Shown: piece by piece, positions 8,510 to 17,262 of the stretch
Layout: each line of letters starts with the position of its first letter
How positions within the stretch are numbered: position 1 is the stretch's first letter
NCBI GenBank assembly: GCA_964503595.1
Contig: CAZDAM010000002.1
Span: 14,434 to 78,433 of the forward strand
Direction of reading: 5' to 3'
From: CAZDAM01 sp964503595
Lineage (GTDB): Bacteria > Muiribacteriota > UBA6191
Length of the DNA: 64,000 nt
Translations under genes and position numbers: made by a program
Notes under the pieces: generated by a model
What the model was told of the DNA's origin: nothing
The model's database searches: none
Seen by the model: the letters and a program-made list of their open reading frames with translations, nothing else

Positions 8510-10429
8510 ATGTCCGATCCCTATCTGTTTCTGAAGGAAGTTGCCCCTCCACTTTACCAGACTCTGGTCTTTCGGGCTGATAAAGAAGAACTTCTGGATG
8601 CGGTTGAAGGCTTTATCAGCAAGGAAGGCAAAACCAATCTGCGCTTTATCCTGGGTGGACGGAATCTTACAGTTCATTCTTCCTACAATCCGGAAAAAGA
8701 AGCCGAAAAAATCCTGAGCCGCTATGAAAACAACCCCCATAAGCTCACTGTTTGTCTGGGGGTCGGAATCGGTTACCACGTCGATGCCTTTCTGAAGGCC
8801 TACCCGGATCGTCAACTCGTGATCCTGGAGCCAAGCTATAAAACTCTCCGACAGGCCATGAAACTGCGGGACTTCGAAACCTATTTCAGAAACCCCCGAA
8901 TCACCTTTATCATCACCCCGAATCCTGATGAACTCGCTGACTTTCTGGCTTCCCAGTACAACTTCAACCAGCATTCAGGGGTCCAGTTCATCGAGCCTCC
9001 GGTTTATGCCCGCTGGTTCAATGATGTCTTCAATGCCGTCAAAAAAAGGTTTCTGGAGCATCTGGCCAAGTTCACCGCCAATATGGCCACAATCATGGAA
9101 GCGGATGATGATTTCATCATCAACTGCGTGAACAACGTAAAACACCTGGGGAAATTCCCCTGGGCTGCCCAGCTTTTTGGTCGTTTCCCCGGCATTCCCG
9201 CCATCATTATCAGTGCCGGCCCCTCCCTTCACCTTCATCTGGAAAAACTCAGGGAACTCAAAAACAAGGCCTTTCTGATTGCCGTCGATACGGCTTATCC
9301 GATTCTTTTGAAAAACGGAATCAATCCCCATTTCGTCTGCACAGCCGATCCCAATGATGTCAATTTCATGCATCTCAAGGGTCTTGATGTCAGCAAAACC
9401 TTTCTGGTTGTTGAGCCCATGACCTGGCATGAAACCCTTGATATGGAGGGAGCGCGGGCTTTTATCTGCAACTTCAATGGATATTATTCCTCGTATTTTT
9501 CCAAATTCTCAGCCTTCCCCAAGCCTCTTCTATCCTGGGGTTCGATTGCAACAACCTGCTTTGATCTGGCCCGCCAGATGGACTGTGGCCCAATTATCTT
9601 CGTGGGTCAGGATCTGGCCTATTCCGACATGCTCACCCACTGCCCAGGTTCCCGCTACGATGAACAGTATTACGCCCAGGTCGAAGCCTGCCCGAATCTT
9701 GAGCTTTATACTTCCTATGAAACATTTCACCTGCAAAGAATCCTGGCAAGACCAGTTGTCAGCCACTTGGACATCCATGGCAATCAGGTTTTGACCCAGA
9801 ACAATCTGATTCTCTATGCCCAGTGGCTGGAAGAACAGTTTTCCAAAACCCGACAGCCAGTGATCAATGCCACAGAACGAGGGATCTTGAGGAAAAACTG
9901 CCGTCAGATGAGCTTTGACAAGGTCTGTCGGGATTATCTGACTCAGGACAGGAATCTGAGTGACGCACTGGAAGTCATCTACAATGAGCCCCGTCGCTTT
10001 CTCTTTCCTGAGCTTCTTGCCGATGTCAGCCGGAAAATCGAAAGTCTGGGCAATGCCGAGGCCCTGGCCACATCCCGCAAGGAGGACAGCAAAGCACTGC
10101 TTGATGCCGCAAAAAACAATTCCGAAAAGGAAATGCGGCAGATGTTCAATGAGCTTTCCAAAGGCATCCATTGCGGGATTGAAGACCCCGTTCTTCTGGG
10201 ATGGCTCGAGCACAAAAACCAGAAAGCCGAAGTTTATTTCCAGCGTTCTTTGGGGAAGCTTGTCGGAGCCCGGTTCAGTCAGGATCTGATCGTGAAAATG
10301 GCTGAACTCTACACCGGATACTACGGTTCTCGACTCAAGTCCTTCCAGGAATTGCAGCATTTTCTGAAAATAGCCGCCAAAGGATGTCAGGAGGGTCTGG
10401 AGATCCAGCCCCTTGATGTCTTAGAATAA
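8510..10429 (+). CDS. Motility-associated factor glycosyltransferase (Maf, DUF115/MptE-like)
   Basis: 639-residue protein of the Maf family, which transfers nonulosonic-acid-type sugars to flagellin in glycosylated flagella. Typical marks: CLGVGIGYHVDAFLKAYP with LVILEPS in the N-terminal region, then PAIIISAGPSL, VCTADPNDVNF and IIFVGQDLAYSDMLTHCPG in the MAF_flag10 (DUF115) core. The helical tail after about residue 450 is usual. Its location between fliD and fliS supports flagellin glycosylation. The family call is strong; the sugar donor cannot be read from sequence. Confidence 0.88.
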   Translation: MSDPYLFLKEVAPPLYQTLVFRADKEELLDAVEGFISKEGKTNLRFILGGRNLTVHSSYNPEKEAEKILSRYENNPHKLTVCLGVGIGYHVDAFLKAYPDRQLVILEPSYKTLRQAMKLRDFETYFRNPRITFIITPNPDELADFLASQYNFNQHSGVQFIEPPVYARWFNDVFNAVKKRFLEHLAKFTANMATIMEADDDFIINCVNNVKHLGKFPWAAQLFGRFPGIPAIIISAGPSLHLHLEKLRELKNKAFLIAVDTAYPILLKNGINPHFVCTADPNDVNFMHLKGLDVSKTFLVVEPMTWHETLDMEGARAFICNFNGYYSSYFSKFSAFPKPLLSWGSIATTCFDLARQMDCGPIIFVGQDLAYSDMLTHCPGSRYDEQYYAQVEACPNLELYTSYETFHLQRILARPVVSHLDIHGNQVLTQNNLILYAQWLEEQFSKTRQPVINATERGILRKNCRQMSFDKVCRDYLTQDRNLSDALEVIYNEPRRFLFPELLADVSRKIESLGNAEALATSRKEDSKALLDAAKNNSEKEMRQMFNELSKGIHCGIEDPVLLGWLEHKNQKAEVYFQRSLGKLVGARFSQDLIVKMAELYTGYYGSRLKSFQELQHFLKIAAKGCQEGLEIQPLDVLE

Positions 10430-10450
10430 CAGAGTAGAAGGGAGAAGCCT

Positions 10451-11086
10451 ATGGCTCTTGCGTACCAGAATCAGCAGCTTGGACAATACAAGCGTATGAA
10501 GATTGAAACGGCCACGCCGGAGATGCTCATTCTCATGCTCTATGACGGGGCTGTGAAGAACATCACTCTGGCCCGTGAAATCATGGGGGATCGATCTAAA
10601 ATCGATCAGTGCAGTAACCATTTTATCAAGGCTCAGAACATCATCACAGAATTGATGGTTTCCCTGAATTTTGAAATCGGGGGCGAAATTGCCCGCAACC
10701 TTTTCAACATCTACGAATTCATCAACTACACCTTGGCCCAGGCCAATATCACCAAATCCGAAGAAAATCTGGATACCGTGATCACCATGCTCAAGGATCT
10801 CAAGGGCACCTGGCAGGAAGTCATCCGTATCAATCGCGAACGCTACCCGGCCGGTCTTCCATCCGCAGAAGAGATTGCCGCCCGCGAGGGTCGTCCCAGC
10901 CCGGATCCTCAAGGTGGAGTCAATCCTCTGGCCCGTACGGAAAATATGGATGTTGCGGCCAGTGAGGCCGAAGAACCGATACCTGCTCCCGAGCCGGAGA
11001 AGTCCGTAACTTCCAGTACCCGACCCCAGCCTGGCCAGCAGAACCGTTTCAAACAGATTTACGGCAAAGTTCTGTCCCGCAAGTAA
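10451..11086 (+). CDS. fliS: Flagellin chaperone FliS with long C-terminal tail
   Basis: Cytosolic chaperone that binds the C terminus of flagellin before export. The first about 130 residues match FliS: YKRMKIETATPEMLILMLYD, NHFIKAQNIITELMVSLNFE, IYEFINYTLAQANI. The final about 80 residues are rich in Pro, Glu and Ala (EEPIPAPEPEKS) and end in a basic patch (FKQIYGKVLSRK). Standard FliS is about 130 residues, so this tail is extra. The RBS GGGAG precedes the start. It follows maf by 21 bases. Confidence 0.9.
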   Translation: MALAYQNQQLGQYKRMKIETATPEMLILMLYDGAVKNITLAREIMGDRSKIDQCSNHFIKAQNIITELMVSLNFEIGGEIARNLFNIYEFINYTLAQANITKSEENLDTVITMLKDLKGTWQEVIRINRERYPAGLPSAEEIAAREGRPSPDPQGGVNPLARTENMDVAASEAEEPIPAPEPEKSVTSSTRPQPGQQNRFKQIYGKVLSRK

Positions 11087-11090
11087 TTTC

Positions 11091-11591
11091 ATGCCTAAAC
11101 AGCCCGCCAACCTCCTCATTGAGGACATGCAGCCCTGGCATGTGGAAGATGTTCTCAAACTTGAGGCCTTAATTCCTCAGCATGGTGATACTTCCCGCAT
11201 GCAAAAGCAAAGAGAAGATCTGATCCGCGCCTTCCTGCGCTACCGCGATCTGGGACAGGCAGTTTGCCGGGTTCTGGAAGCCGATGAAGAAAAGGTCATT
11301 GGCTACTATATTCTTCTGACTCATCCCGCGCGGGTGGCCTCCTTCTGGAAAAAATCCCTTCAGGCAAGTCAGGGCATGGCCTATCTGGCCCAGATTGCCA
11401 TGGATGAGGAATTCCAGCAGATGGGTCTTGGGAAAATCCTTCTTAGGAATGCCGAGGAAAGTTCCCGAAACATGGGTTTGAACGAAATGATTCTGGAAGT
11501 CATGAGTGGCTCTGATGCTCATACCTGGTACCAGCACCATGCCTACGAAGAAATTGGAGCCCAGATCTATCTGAAGAAAGCCCTGGCATGA
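11091..11591 (+). CDS. GNAT-family N-acetyltransferase (RimI-like)
   Basis: 166-residue acetyl-CoA-dependent acyltransferase. The N-terminal EDMQPWHVEDVLKLEAL and the acetyl-CoA loop QQMGLGKILLRNAEE, followed by MILEVMSGSDAHTWYQHHAY, resemble RimI-type protein N-acetyltransferases. It starts 4 bases after fliS and overlaps the next gene by ATGA. The substrate is unknown; given the company, a flagellar protein or sugar is possible but unproven. Confidence 0.8.
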   Translation: MPKQPANLLIEDMQPWHVEDVLKLEALIPQHGDTSRMQKQREDLIRAFLRYRDLGQAVCRVLEADEEKVIGYYILLTHPARVASFWKKSLQASQGMAYLAQIAMDEEFQQMGLGKILLRNAEESSRNMGLNEMILEVMSGSDAHTWYQHHAYEEIGAQIYLKKALA

Positions 11592-13138
11592 ACCCCGTTT
11601 TCATCCGGCAGGTCCTGATCTGCCTGATGCTCTGCCTCTGGACTCCTTTTGGGGAAGCTTCCCCTCTGAAGATCATTCCCTTGGGAGTGCTGGTTGCCCT
11701 TCTTCCCCTGCATCTGAAACCCCCGGAAAAACTGGTCTTTTGTGGATTTGCCCTGCTCCCCTTCGCGGTTCCTTCCCTGGAGCAGCGCTTCTATTTTGCC
11801 GAAGCCTGGCTGATTCTGGCAGCCTTTGCTGGCCGCTATATGAGAAGGGAAGAACTTTCATCCCCCCTGATTCTCTTTGTCTTCGCCAATTTTCTGTTTG
11901 TCCTGTTCAGCAGGCTGGGCTGGCTCCCTTTCCGATGGTTTCAGGCTCATGTGGAATGGAATGAGCCGTCCTTGATTCTGGCCAGCTCTCACCCTGGCCT
12001 CACAGACTCCCCCTTAAGCCTGTGTCTGCCCCTGATTCTGGGCTGGATCGTAATTCCTCAAAACCCCAGACATCGTCTGGTCTATGGACTCCCGGGGCTC
12101 TTTCTCTGCCTTCAGTCCGGCTCCCGAATCGGTGTTCTTCTCTTTCTTCTGGCCTTTCTTCAGCATGCCTTCCCCAAAATTTCCCCCAAAACAATCCTGC
12201 TGGGACTATGCGCCCTGATTGGGTTGATGTTTCTCACTCTGGATGCCCACTACACCAAGCGCCCCTTAAAAACCCGCCTCATGATCTGGGAGGCCGCCAC
12301 AAAAGAACTCAGCCTGCTCGGGCATGGACCTGCCTGGTTTCAAAAGAACAGTGGTCGTCTCATGCCTCCTGATACCGAATGCCAAAAACTCAGCCGGATC
12401 CAGTTTCATCCACACAACGATCTTCTCCACTGGCTTCTGGCTTTTGGATTGCCCGGTCTTGGACTCCGCATCTTCTTCTATTTTCTGGTTTTCAAAACCG
12501 TTCGATCCCATCCCCAAAGCTTTCCCCTGCTCCTCGCTCTGATCGGAGCCCAACTCAATCCCGATCTTCTGACCTCTCCCGGAGTTCCGCTCTTTGGCCT
12601 TTTATGGGGAAGTTTTCACTCCGGATCTGAAACCGGAAAGTCCTCCTGGCTTGCAATCGCCGGGGGGTTCATCCTCATTGTCCTGGCCCTTCTTCAGTGG
12701 CAGACTTCGATTCAGTCCCAGAGCATCCTCAAGGGCCAGTCTGTTCAGCTGAACCCCTGGTTTCAAAGTCCAAGCCTGCTTCTCAATCATGCCTCCTCGC
12801 TGGCACAAAGAGGAAAATTCGCCCAGGCTCTGGAAGAGCTGGAACAACTGGAAAGACACGCCCCGCATTATGCCAACCTGGATTATCTCAAGGCAGGCTG
12901 CCAGATGTACCTAGGACAGCAGGAACAGACTCTTCATTCCTTGCGTGAATCTCTGGAGTTCAATCCCTGTCATCTACAATCCATGCGGGCTTTGGCCGAT
13001 ATTCTTCGGAGAAACCATGAAGAAGAAGAGGCTTTGCTCTGGGAAAACAAGGCAACATCTCTGTCCAAGGGAATCATTGAAAATGAGGAAATCTACCAGC
13101 CTGATTCTACTGATGGGACTATGTCTCCCAATCCATAG
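11588..13138 (+). CDS. O-antigen ligase-like membrane protein with TPR tail
   Basis: 516-residue multi-pass membrane protein, with about ten hydrophobic segments in residues 1-385. The Wzy_C/O-antigen ligase block is visible: RLMIWEAATKELSLLGHGPA, then FHPHNDLLHWLLAFGLPGLG. A soluble C-terminal part (SLAQRGKFAQALEELEQLER, YLKAGCQMYLGQQEQTLHSL) reads as two or three TPR-like helices. Such proteins join or polymerise glycans in the periplasm. No LPS cluster is in view, so it could also be a protein O-oligosaccharyltransferase-type ligase. Confidence 0.75.
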   Translation: MNPVFIRQVLICLMLCLWTPFGEASPLKIIPLGVLVALLPLHLKPPEKLVFCGFALLPFAVPSLEQRFYFAEAWLILAAFAGRYMRREELSSPLILFVFANFLFVLFSRLGWLPFRWFQAHVEWNEPSLILASSHPGLTDSPLSLCLPLILGWIVIPQNPRHRLVYGLPGLFLCLQSGSRIGVLLFLLAFLQHAFPKISPKTILLGLCALIGLMFLTLDAHYTKRPLKTRLMIWEAATKELSLLGHGPAWFQKNSGRLMPPDTECQKLSRIQFHPHNDLLHWLLAFGLPGLGLRIFFYFLVFKTVRSHPQSFPLLLALIGAQLNPDLLTSPGVPLFGLLWGSFHSGSETGKSSWLAIAGGFILIVLALLQWQTSIQSQSILKGQSVQLNPWFQSPSLLLNHASSLAQRGKFAQALEELEQLERHAPHYANLDYLKAGCQMYLGQQEQTLHSLRESLEFNPCHLQSMRALADILRRNHEEEEALLWENKATSLSKGIIENEEIYQPDSTDGTMSPNP

Positions 13139-13865
13139 CTATGAACCGCCAGCCTATCCTGAGCTGGCCCTGGCCAAACGGCAGTTTCAGGAAGGTCGCT
13201 ATGAAGACACCGTCATAGAGCTTCTGAAAACCAAAAAGCGCAAGACATCCGATGAACTTCTGTTCCTGCTTGCCAAAGCTATGGAGAGGCTTGAAAGTCC
13301 CTCTCTTGAGGCCGTATACTGGCAGGAACTCCTCTCCCAGTTTCCGGAATCCCCTTATGTACCAAGTGCCCGCGTGCGCCTGAAAAACCTGGTCGAACTT
13401 TATCTGAGCGAGGACTTTCTGGAACTTACCGTTGACGTAGAGACTTCATTGGAACAGGGAATCCAGGAAGGAAAAAACCGCGAGCATGACGCCGCAATTC
13501 TCTGGCTTTTGAAAAGCCTGAGCCTGAAGCCGGACTCTTCCTCAGCCCATTTCTGGCTGGGCTGGAACTATCACCACCTTTACCAGTTCCGACCTTCTCA
13601 GACAGGCTACCGGGAGCTGGCCATGATTCATTACCGACGTTCCTCCTCCATTATTCCTTCCTCAAGATCTCTGAACAACCTGGCTTGCCTCTTGGCTCAG
13701 GCAGAAGATCCGATTATGGCCCGGTACTATTTTGACAAGGCCCTGGAAGTGGCAGCAACACCGGGTATCCGGGAAGCCGTGGCTGCCAACCGAAACAGTT
13801 TTGCCTCACGCACCAATGCTTTACGCTACCAGCTTCTGCAGGAAGATGAAGATCTGAATCCATGA
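13083..13865 (+). CDS. Exported TPR-repeat protein
   Basis: 260-residue protein starting with a signal peptide (MRKSTSLILLMGLCLPIHS). The start at 13083 is preferred over an upstream frame opening because it begins the hydrophobic signal; this makes a 56-base overlap with the ligase-like gene. TPR-like units: ALAKRQFQEGRYEDTVIELL, AILWLLKSLSLKPDSSSAHF, SLNNLACLLAQAEDPIMARY. It overlaps the following beta-barrel gene by ATGA, so a periplasmic partner of that barrel is likely. Function unknown. Confidence 0.75.
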   Translation: MRKSTSLILLMGLCLPIHSYEPPAYPELALAKRQFQEGRYEDTVIELLKTKKRKTSDELLFLLAKAMERLESPSLEAVYWQELLSQFPESPYVPSARVRLKNLVELYLSEDFLELTVDVETSLEQGIQEGKNREHDAAILWLLKSLSLKPDSSSAHFWLGWNYHHLYQFRPSQTGYRELAMIHYRRSSSIIPSSRSLNNLACLLAQAEDPIMARYYFDKALEVAATPGIREAVAANRNSFASRTNALRYQLLQEDEDLNP

Positions 13866-14842
13866 AGTTCTTGCTCTGTCTTCTGCTGTCTTTGTCCTGG
13901 CTTCAGGCTGAAGTCTCTCCCTACCGGGATCCAAATTATCAGGCCTGGCTGGACTCCCATGACGGCACAGAAAATCCCTTTCGCTACAACCTCGCTGCCT
14001 TTTCCGGCAATCGGGTTGAAAATCGCCAGAACCCACACACGCTGGCCTCACCTCACGAGCGACCCGTACCTTCTTCCTTTGCCGGTAATTTCCGCCTTGA
14101 AATCGCCCCGGTGGATGTCAGAGGCCTGAATCAGCCTCTTCTCGTACCGGCGGCAGGCTCTTCTCGTGGATTTGAGCCCCGAGGGCAGGAGATCAAGATT
14201 TCCAAGCGCTTTTCCCGACCTGAAGATCGGCTGGATTTTCGTCTGGAAGCCACCATGATGAATGCCAGTGACAGCTTCAGCCTTCAGGGAGGAGCCACGA
14301 TCCGGGATGGGAGGGTTCTTAACAACCCTCAGGGGAATCTTGACTTTGACCAACAGAATCTGCGCTTGGAATGGGCCTGGCACCCAACCGAAAACCTCCA
14401 GTCCCGCCTTGGCACCCTGGCTGGCTTCAGTTTAAGGCGGATGAATGCCGACAGCCATATCGCCGATACCCTGCAGTTCGCAGACTGGAAGCTCAGCCAG
14501 TGGGGAATCATTCCCTATGTCGGCCTGGAAGGAGAAACCCCTCTGTCCCGCTCGGTCCATCTGTATGGCCGGGCCCGCCTGGGCTACGCCTTCACCAAAT
14601 CCGAAGTTCGCCGCGATACGGGTCAGGCACCGGCAACAACCCAGACCATCCGGCGCAAAAGGGATTTTATCGAATCCGATATCTCAGCCGGATTTGCCTG
14701 GTTCTGGGATCGAACCCATCGCCTCAGTGCAGGCTGGCAGTACAGCCACGCTGACTTTCCCAACCTTGACGGCCCTACCGGAATTCCTCTCGAAGAACTC
14801 TCCTGGTCAGGCCCTCAGATAAGGCTCGACTTCCTGTTTTAG
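13862..14842 (+). CDS. Predicted outer-membrane beta-barrel protein
   Basis: 326 residues with a signal peptide (MKFLLCLLLSLSWLQA). From about residue 100 there are alternating amphipathic strands (LDFRLEATMMNASDSFSLQG, LYGRARLGYAFTKSE, HRLSAGWQYSHADF), and the protein ends in an aromatic residue (IRLDFLF), the usual BAM recognition end. It is coupled by ATGA to the TPR protein. No known porin or transporter family recognised. Confidence 0.7.
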   Translation: MKFLLCLLLSLSWLQAEVSPYRDPNYQAWLDSHDGTENPFRYNLAAFSGNRVENRQNPHTLASPHERPVPSSFAGNFRLEIAPVDVRGLNQPLLVPAAGSSRGFEPRGQEIKISKRFSRPEDRLDFRLEATMMNASDSFSLQGGATIRDGRVLNNPQGNLDFDQQNLRLEWAWHPTENLQSRLGTLAGFSLRRMNADSHIADTLQFADWKLSQWGIIPYVGLEGETPLSRSVHLYGRARLGYAFTKSEVRRDTGQAPATTQTIRRKRDFIESDISAGFAWFWDRTHRLSAGWQYSHADFPNLDGPTGIPLEELSWSGPQIRLDFLF

Positions 14843-14876
14843 GCTCTGTCATCAAGTGTGCTAAAATCCGCGCCGC

Positions 14877-16193
14877 ATGAATCGCATGATTGACAATCGC
14901 AAGCACAAAGCCCGGGCTATTCTGGTTGGAGTTCTTTTGAAAGACGACTCCATGGGCGAGCTGCAAAAAGATCTGGAAGAGCTGAGGAGGCTTCTGGACA
15001 CCCTTGGTGTAGAAGCTCACGCCACCATGATTCAAAGCCGCGAGACTATTGATTCGCGCACGTTCATCGGCTCCGGCAAGGTCGAGGAAATTAGAAATCG
15101 CCTGGGTCCGGAAGAGATCAGCGTAGTTGTCTTTGATGATGAACTTTCCCCTTCCCAGATGCGAAGCCTGGAACAGGATCTGAAGATTGAGGTTCTGGAT
15201 CGCACCGGTGTGATTCTGAGAATTTTCAGCCAGAATGCCCGTACCTATGAATCCAAGCTTCAGATTGAACTGGCCGGACTGGAGTATGCCCTTCCCCGCC
15301 TGAAGCGTCAGTGGACTCACCTTTCCCGTCAGAGGGGGGGACGAGGATTTTTATCCGGAGAGGGAGAAACCCAGCTTGAAGCGGACCGCCGGGCAATTCG
15401 TACCAGTATCCAGCAGACCAAGGCCAAACTGGAAAAGATTCAGTCACAGAGGGATTCCCAGAAAAAGAACCGCCGTCACTTTTTCAAGGTTGCCATTGCC
15501 GGTTACACCAACTCCGGGAAATCAACCCTGCTCAATGCCCTCACCCAATCCGAGGTTCTGGTGGAGGACAAGCTTTTTGCCACGCTGGATCCATCAACCA
15601 GAATCATCAAACCAGATGAAAAACCGGCTATTCTGTTCTCTGATACAGTGGGCTTTATCAAGAAACTGCCCCATGCCCTTGTGGCTTCCTTTCGCTCCAC
15701 ATTTGAGGAAATCCGCGATGCCGATCTGATTCTTCATGTCGTGGACTGTTCCGATCCTGATTATACTCATAGAATCCATGATACCGTGAAGGTTCTGAAA
15801 GAACTGGATCTGGATTCCATTCCTCGCCTGATGGTCTTCAATAAAATCGATCGCATGAAGCGTCAGCCGATCAAGCTCAAGATGATCAAATCTGTACATT
15901 CCCAAGCTGCCTTTGTTTCTGCAATCAAAAGCGAAGGTCTGGAAGATCTGAAAAACAAGATCTACGCCAGCTTCAAGCGCCATATGCGGGAAATGCAGAT
16001 TGAAGTCAGTTTTGGATGTGAGTCCATTCTGGAAAAAATCTATGAATGGGCCCGTGTCCTGCAAACCGAATACACCGAAGATTCCATTTCCATTCATTTC
16101 AGGGGAGCCCGCCGGGATCTTGAGCCGGTCCTCGATCAGCTCCGGCGGAATGGTTATCTTCTTACGGAAAAATCTTTGCAGGTAAGTTTATGA
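14877..16193 (+). CDS. hflX: Ribosome-associated GTPase HflX
   Basis: 438-residue GTPase that binds 50S subunits and splits stalled or hibernating ribosomes. The HflX N-terminal domain has IDSRTFIGSGKVEEI and VVVFDDELSPSQMRSLE. The Gly-rich linker RGGRGFLSGEGETQLE is diagnostic. GTPase motifs: G1 GYTNSGKST (209-217), G3 DTVGFI, G4 NKID. A TAAAAT box at 14862-14867 lies only 9 bases before the start, so the transcript may have little or no leader; no Shine-Dalgarno sequence is evident. The next small gene overlaps by ATGA. Confidence 0.93.
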   Translation: MNRMIDNRKHKARAILVGVLLKDDSMGELQKDLEELRRLLDTLGVEAHATMIQSRETIDSRTFIGSGKVEEIRNRLGPEEISVVVFDDELSPSQMRSLEQDLKIEVLDRTGVILRIFSQNARTYESKLQIELAGLEYALPRLKRQWTHLSRQRGGRGFLSGEGETQLEADRRAIRTSIQQTKAKLEKIQSQRDSQKKNRRHFFKVAIAGYTNSGKSTLLNALTQSEVLVEDKLFATLDPSTRIIKPDEKPAILFSDTVGFIKKLPHALVASFRSTFEEIRDADLILHVVDCSDPDYTHRIHDTVKVLKELDLDSIPRLMVFNKIDRMKRQPIKLKMIKSVHSQAAFVSAIKSEGLEDLKNKIYASFKRHMREMQIEVSFGCESILEKIYEWARVLQTEYTEDSISIHFRGARRDLEPVLDQLRRNGYLLTEKSLQVSL

Positions 16194-16435
16194 GTCTTCT
16201 GGAAAAAATAATTGCGTTCTTCGCACAGACCCTGTTGACCCTGGCTCTGGCTGCGGCTGTGGCCCATCGACTCGGCTATGATGTCATCAGCCTGGGACAA
16301 GGCAAAGTCGTCCTGAGACAGGAGCCCGAAAAAGAAATTCAGGATGATGGCAAAACCCCCATCCCGATTCAGGAAAACCCGCTTCAGGTTCCAACAAGCG
16401 CCGAGTCTTCCACCAGCACTTCAGCTTCAACATAA
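16190..16435 (+). CDS. Small single-pass membrane protein
   Basis: 81 residues, coupled to hflX by ATGA. One hydrophobic helix (about residues 8-26, IIAFFAQTLLTLALAAAVA) is followed by a polar, Ser/Thr-rich tail. No family recognised. The last 52 bases overlap the convergent zinc-ribbon gene, so one of the two 3' ends may be shorter in reality. Confidence 0.5.
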   Translation: MSLLEKIIAFFAQTLLTLALAAAVAHRLGYDVISLGQGKVVLRQEPEKEIQDDGKTPIPIQENPLQVPTSAESSTSTSAST

Positions 16436-16602
16436 TGGGCCAAAGTATTTCCGCAGCTCAGGCAGGAACGATATTCAACCCGGATCCAGGAATCATCCTC
16501 AAGTTCCTGAAAACCCAAGAAAGAAGTACCTTTCAGGAAAGCTTCCCGGCTCAGAAATTTAAGCTCACAACACCGACAGGTTTTATATCCTTTTGAATGC
16601 AT
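16384..16602 (-). CDS. Small zinc-ribbon protein
   Basis: 72 residues with two paired cysteine knuckles: TCRCCELKF near residue 10 and SCLSCGNTL near residue 47, the layout of a small zinc ribbon. The segment between them (SREAFLKGTSFLGFQELEDD) matches a pattern I recall from short conserved bacterial proteins. It lies convergent with the small membrane gene after hflX. The function is unknown; nucleic-acid or protein binding is typical of such folds. Confidence 0.6.
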   Translation of the reverse strand: MHSKGYKTCRCCELKFLSREAFLKGTSFLGFQELEDDSWIRVEYRSCLSCGNTLAHYVEAEVLVEDSALVGT

Positions 16603-16701
16603 TCTGGATGCATCGGCATCTGGAACACAACAGATGAGACACTGCAGTTTTTTACGAAAGCTCTATCACAAAAGGTAGACAGAGCCCACCAGAAAAGTGA
16701 C

Positions 16702-17262
16702 TTAAATGTATTCCTGAAACAGTTCCGGCCTGGGGCTTGCAATCACTGTTCGGGCAACAACCATACCACGCTCACTGGCAGCTTCACAGGCAACATCGAT
16801 CGAAGCCTTCACACTGGACAGATCGCCGGTAATCAGGAGAAAGCCCTTGCCGCCGACAGCCATGGCCAGGTGAACCCGAAAAACCTGCCCATCCGAAGTT
16901 TTGGCTGCAGCATCCGCCGCTTCCACAATGGATGCCACGGAAAAGGTCTCGAGAATTCCCAAGGCCCCGACCTGTTCCGGTTCGAGATGAATCGAGCCTC
17001 CAATGGCACGGAATACATCCGGATGAAGATTGGGAATAATGAGCTCTTCAATCAGAACCCCCCGAGCTGCTGCTGCTCCGGCCTGAACCGCAGCCTCAAC
17101 TTCTGAGACCTGTCCTCCAACCACTACCATATATTTCCCCGAACAGATGGAACGGGCCACCATCAGTTCAACATCGGCCGCCTTGAGCATGGAGTCCTGA
17201 GCAGCGTAGCCAATCGCAATGGATGAGAGTTCGATCATTCCAATGGCATCATGATTCTTCAT
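16702..17262 (-). CDS. pduT: PduT-like tandem-BMC microcompartment shell protein
   Basis: 186 residues with two BMC domains in tandem (about 5-90 and 98-183). Marks: AIGMIELSSIAIGYAAQDSM and GALGILETFSVASIVEAADA, the starts of the two domains. PduT forms a pseudohexameric trimer that holds a [4Fe-4S] cluster on the three-fold axis through one Cys per chain; here ARSICSGKY places Cys40 at that site. The start codon directly follows the stop of the pduS-like gene. No other shell or cargo gene is in the window. Confidence 0.88.
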   Translation of the reverse strand: MKNHDAIGMIELSSIAIGYAAQDSMLKAADVELMVARSICSGKYMVVVGGQVSEVEAAVQAGAAAARGVLIEELIIPNLHPDVFRAIGGSIHLEPEQVGALGILETFSVASIVEAADAAAKTSDGQVFRVHLAMAVGGKGFLLITGDLSSVKASIDVACEAASERGMVVARTVIASPRPELFQEYI

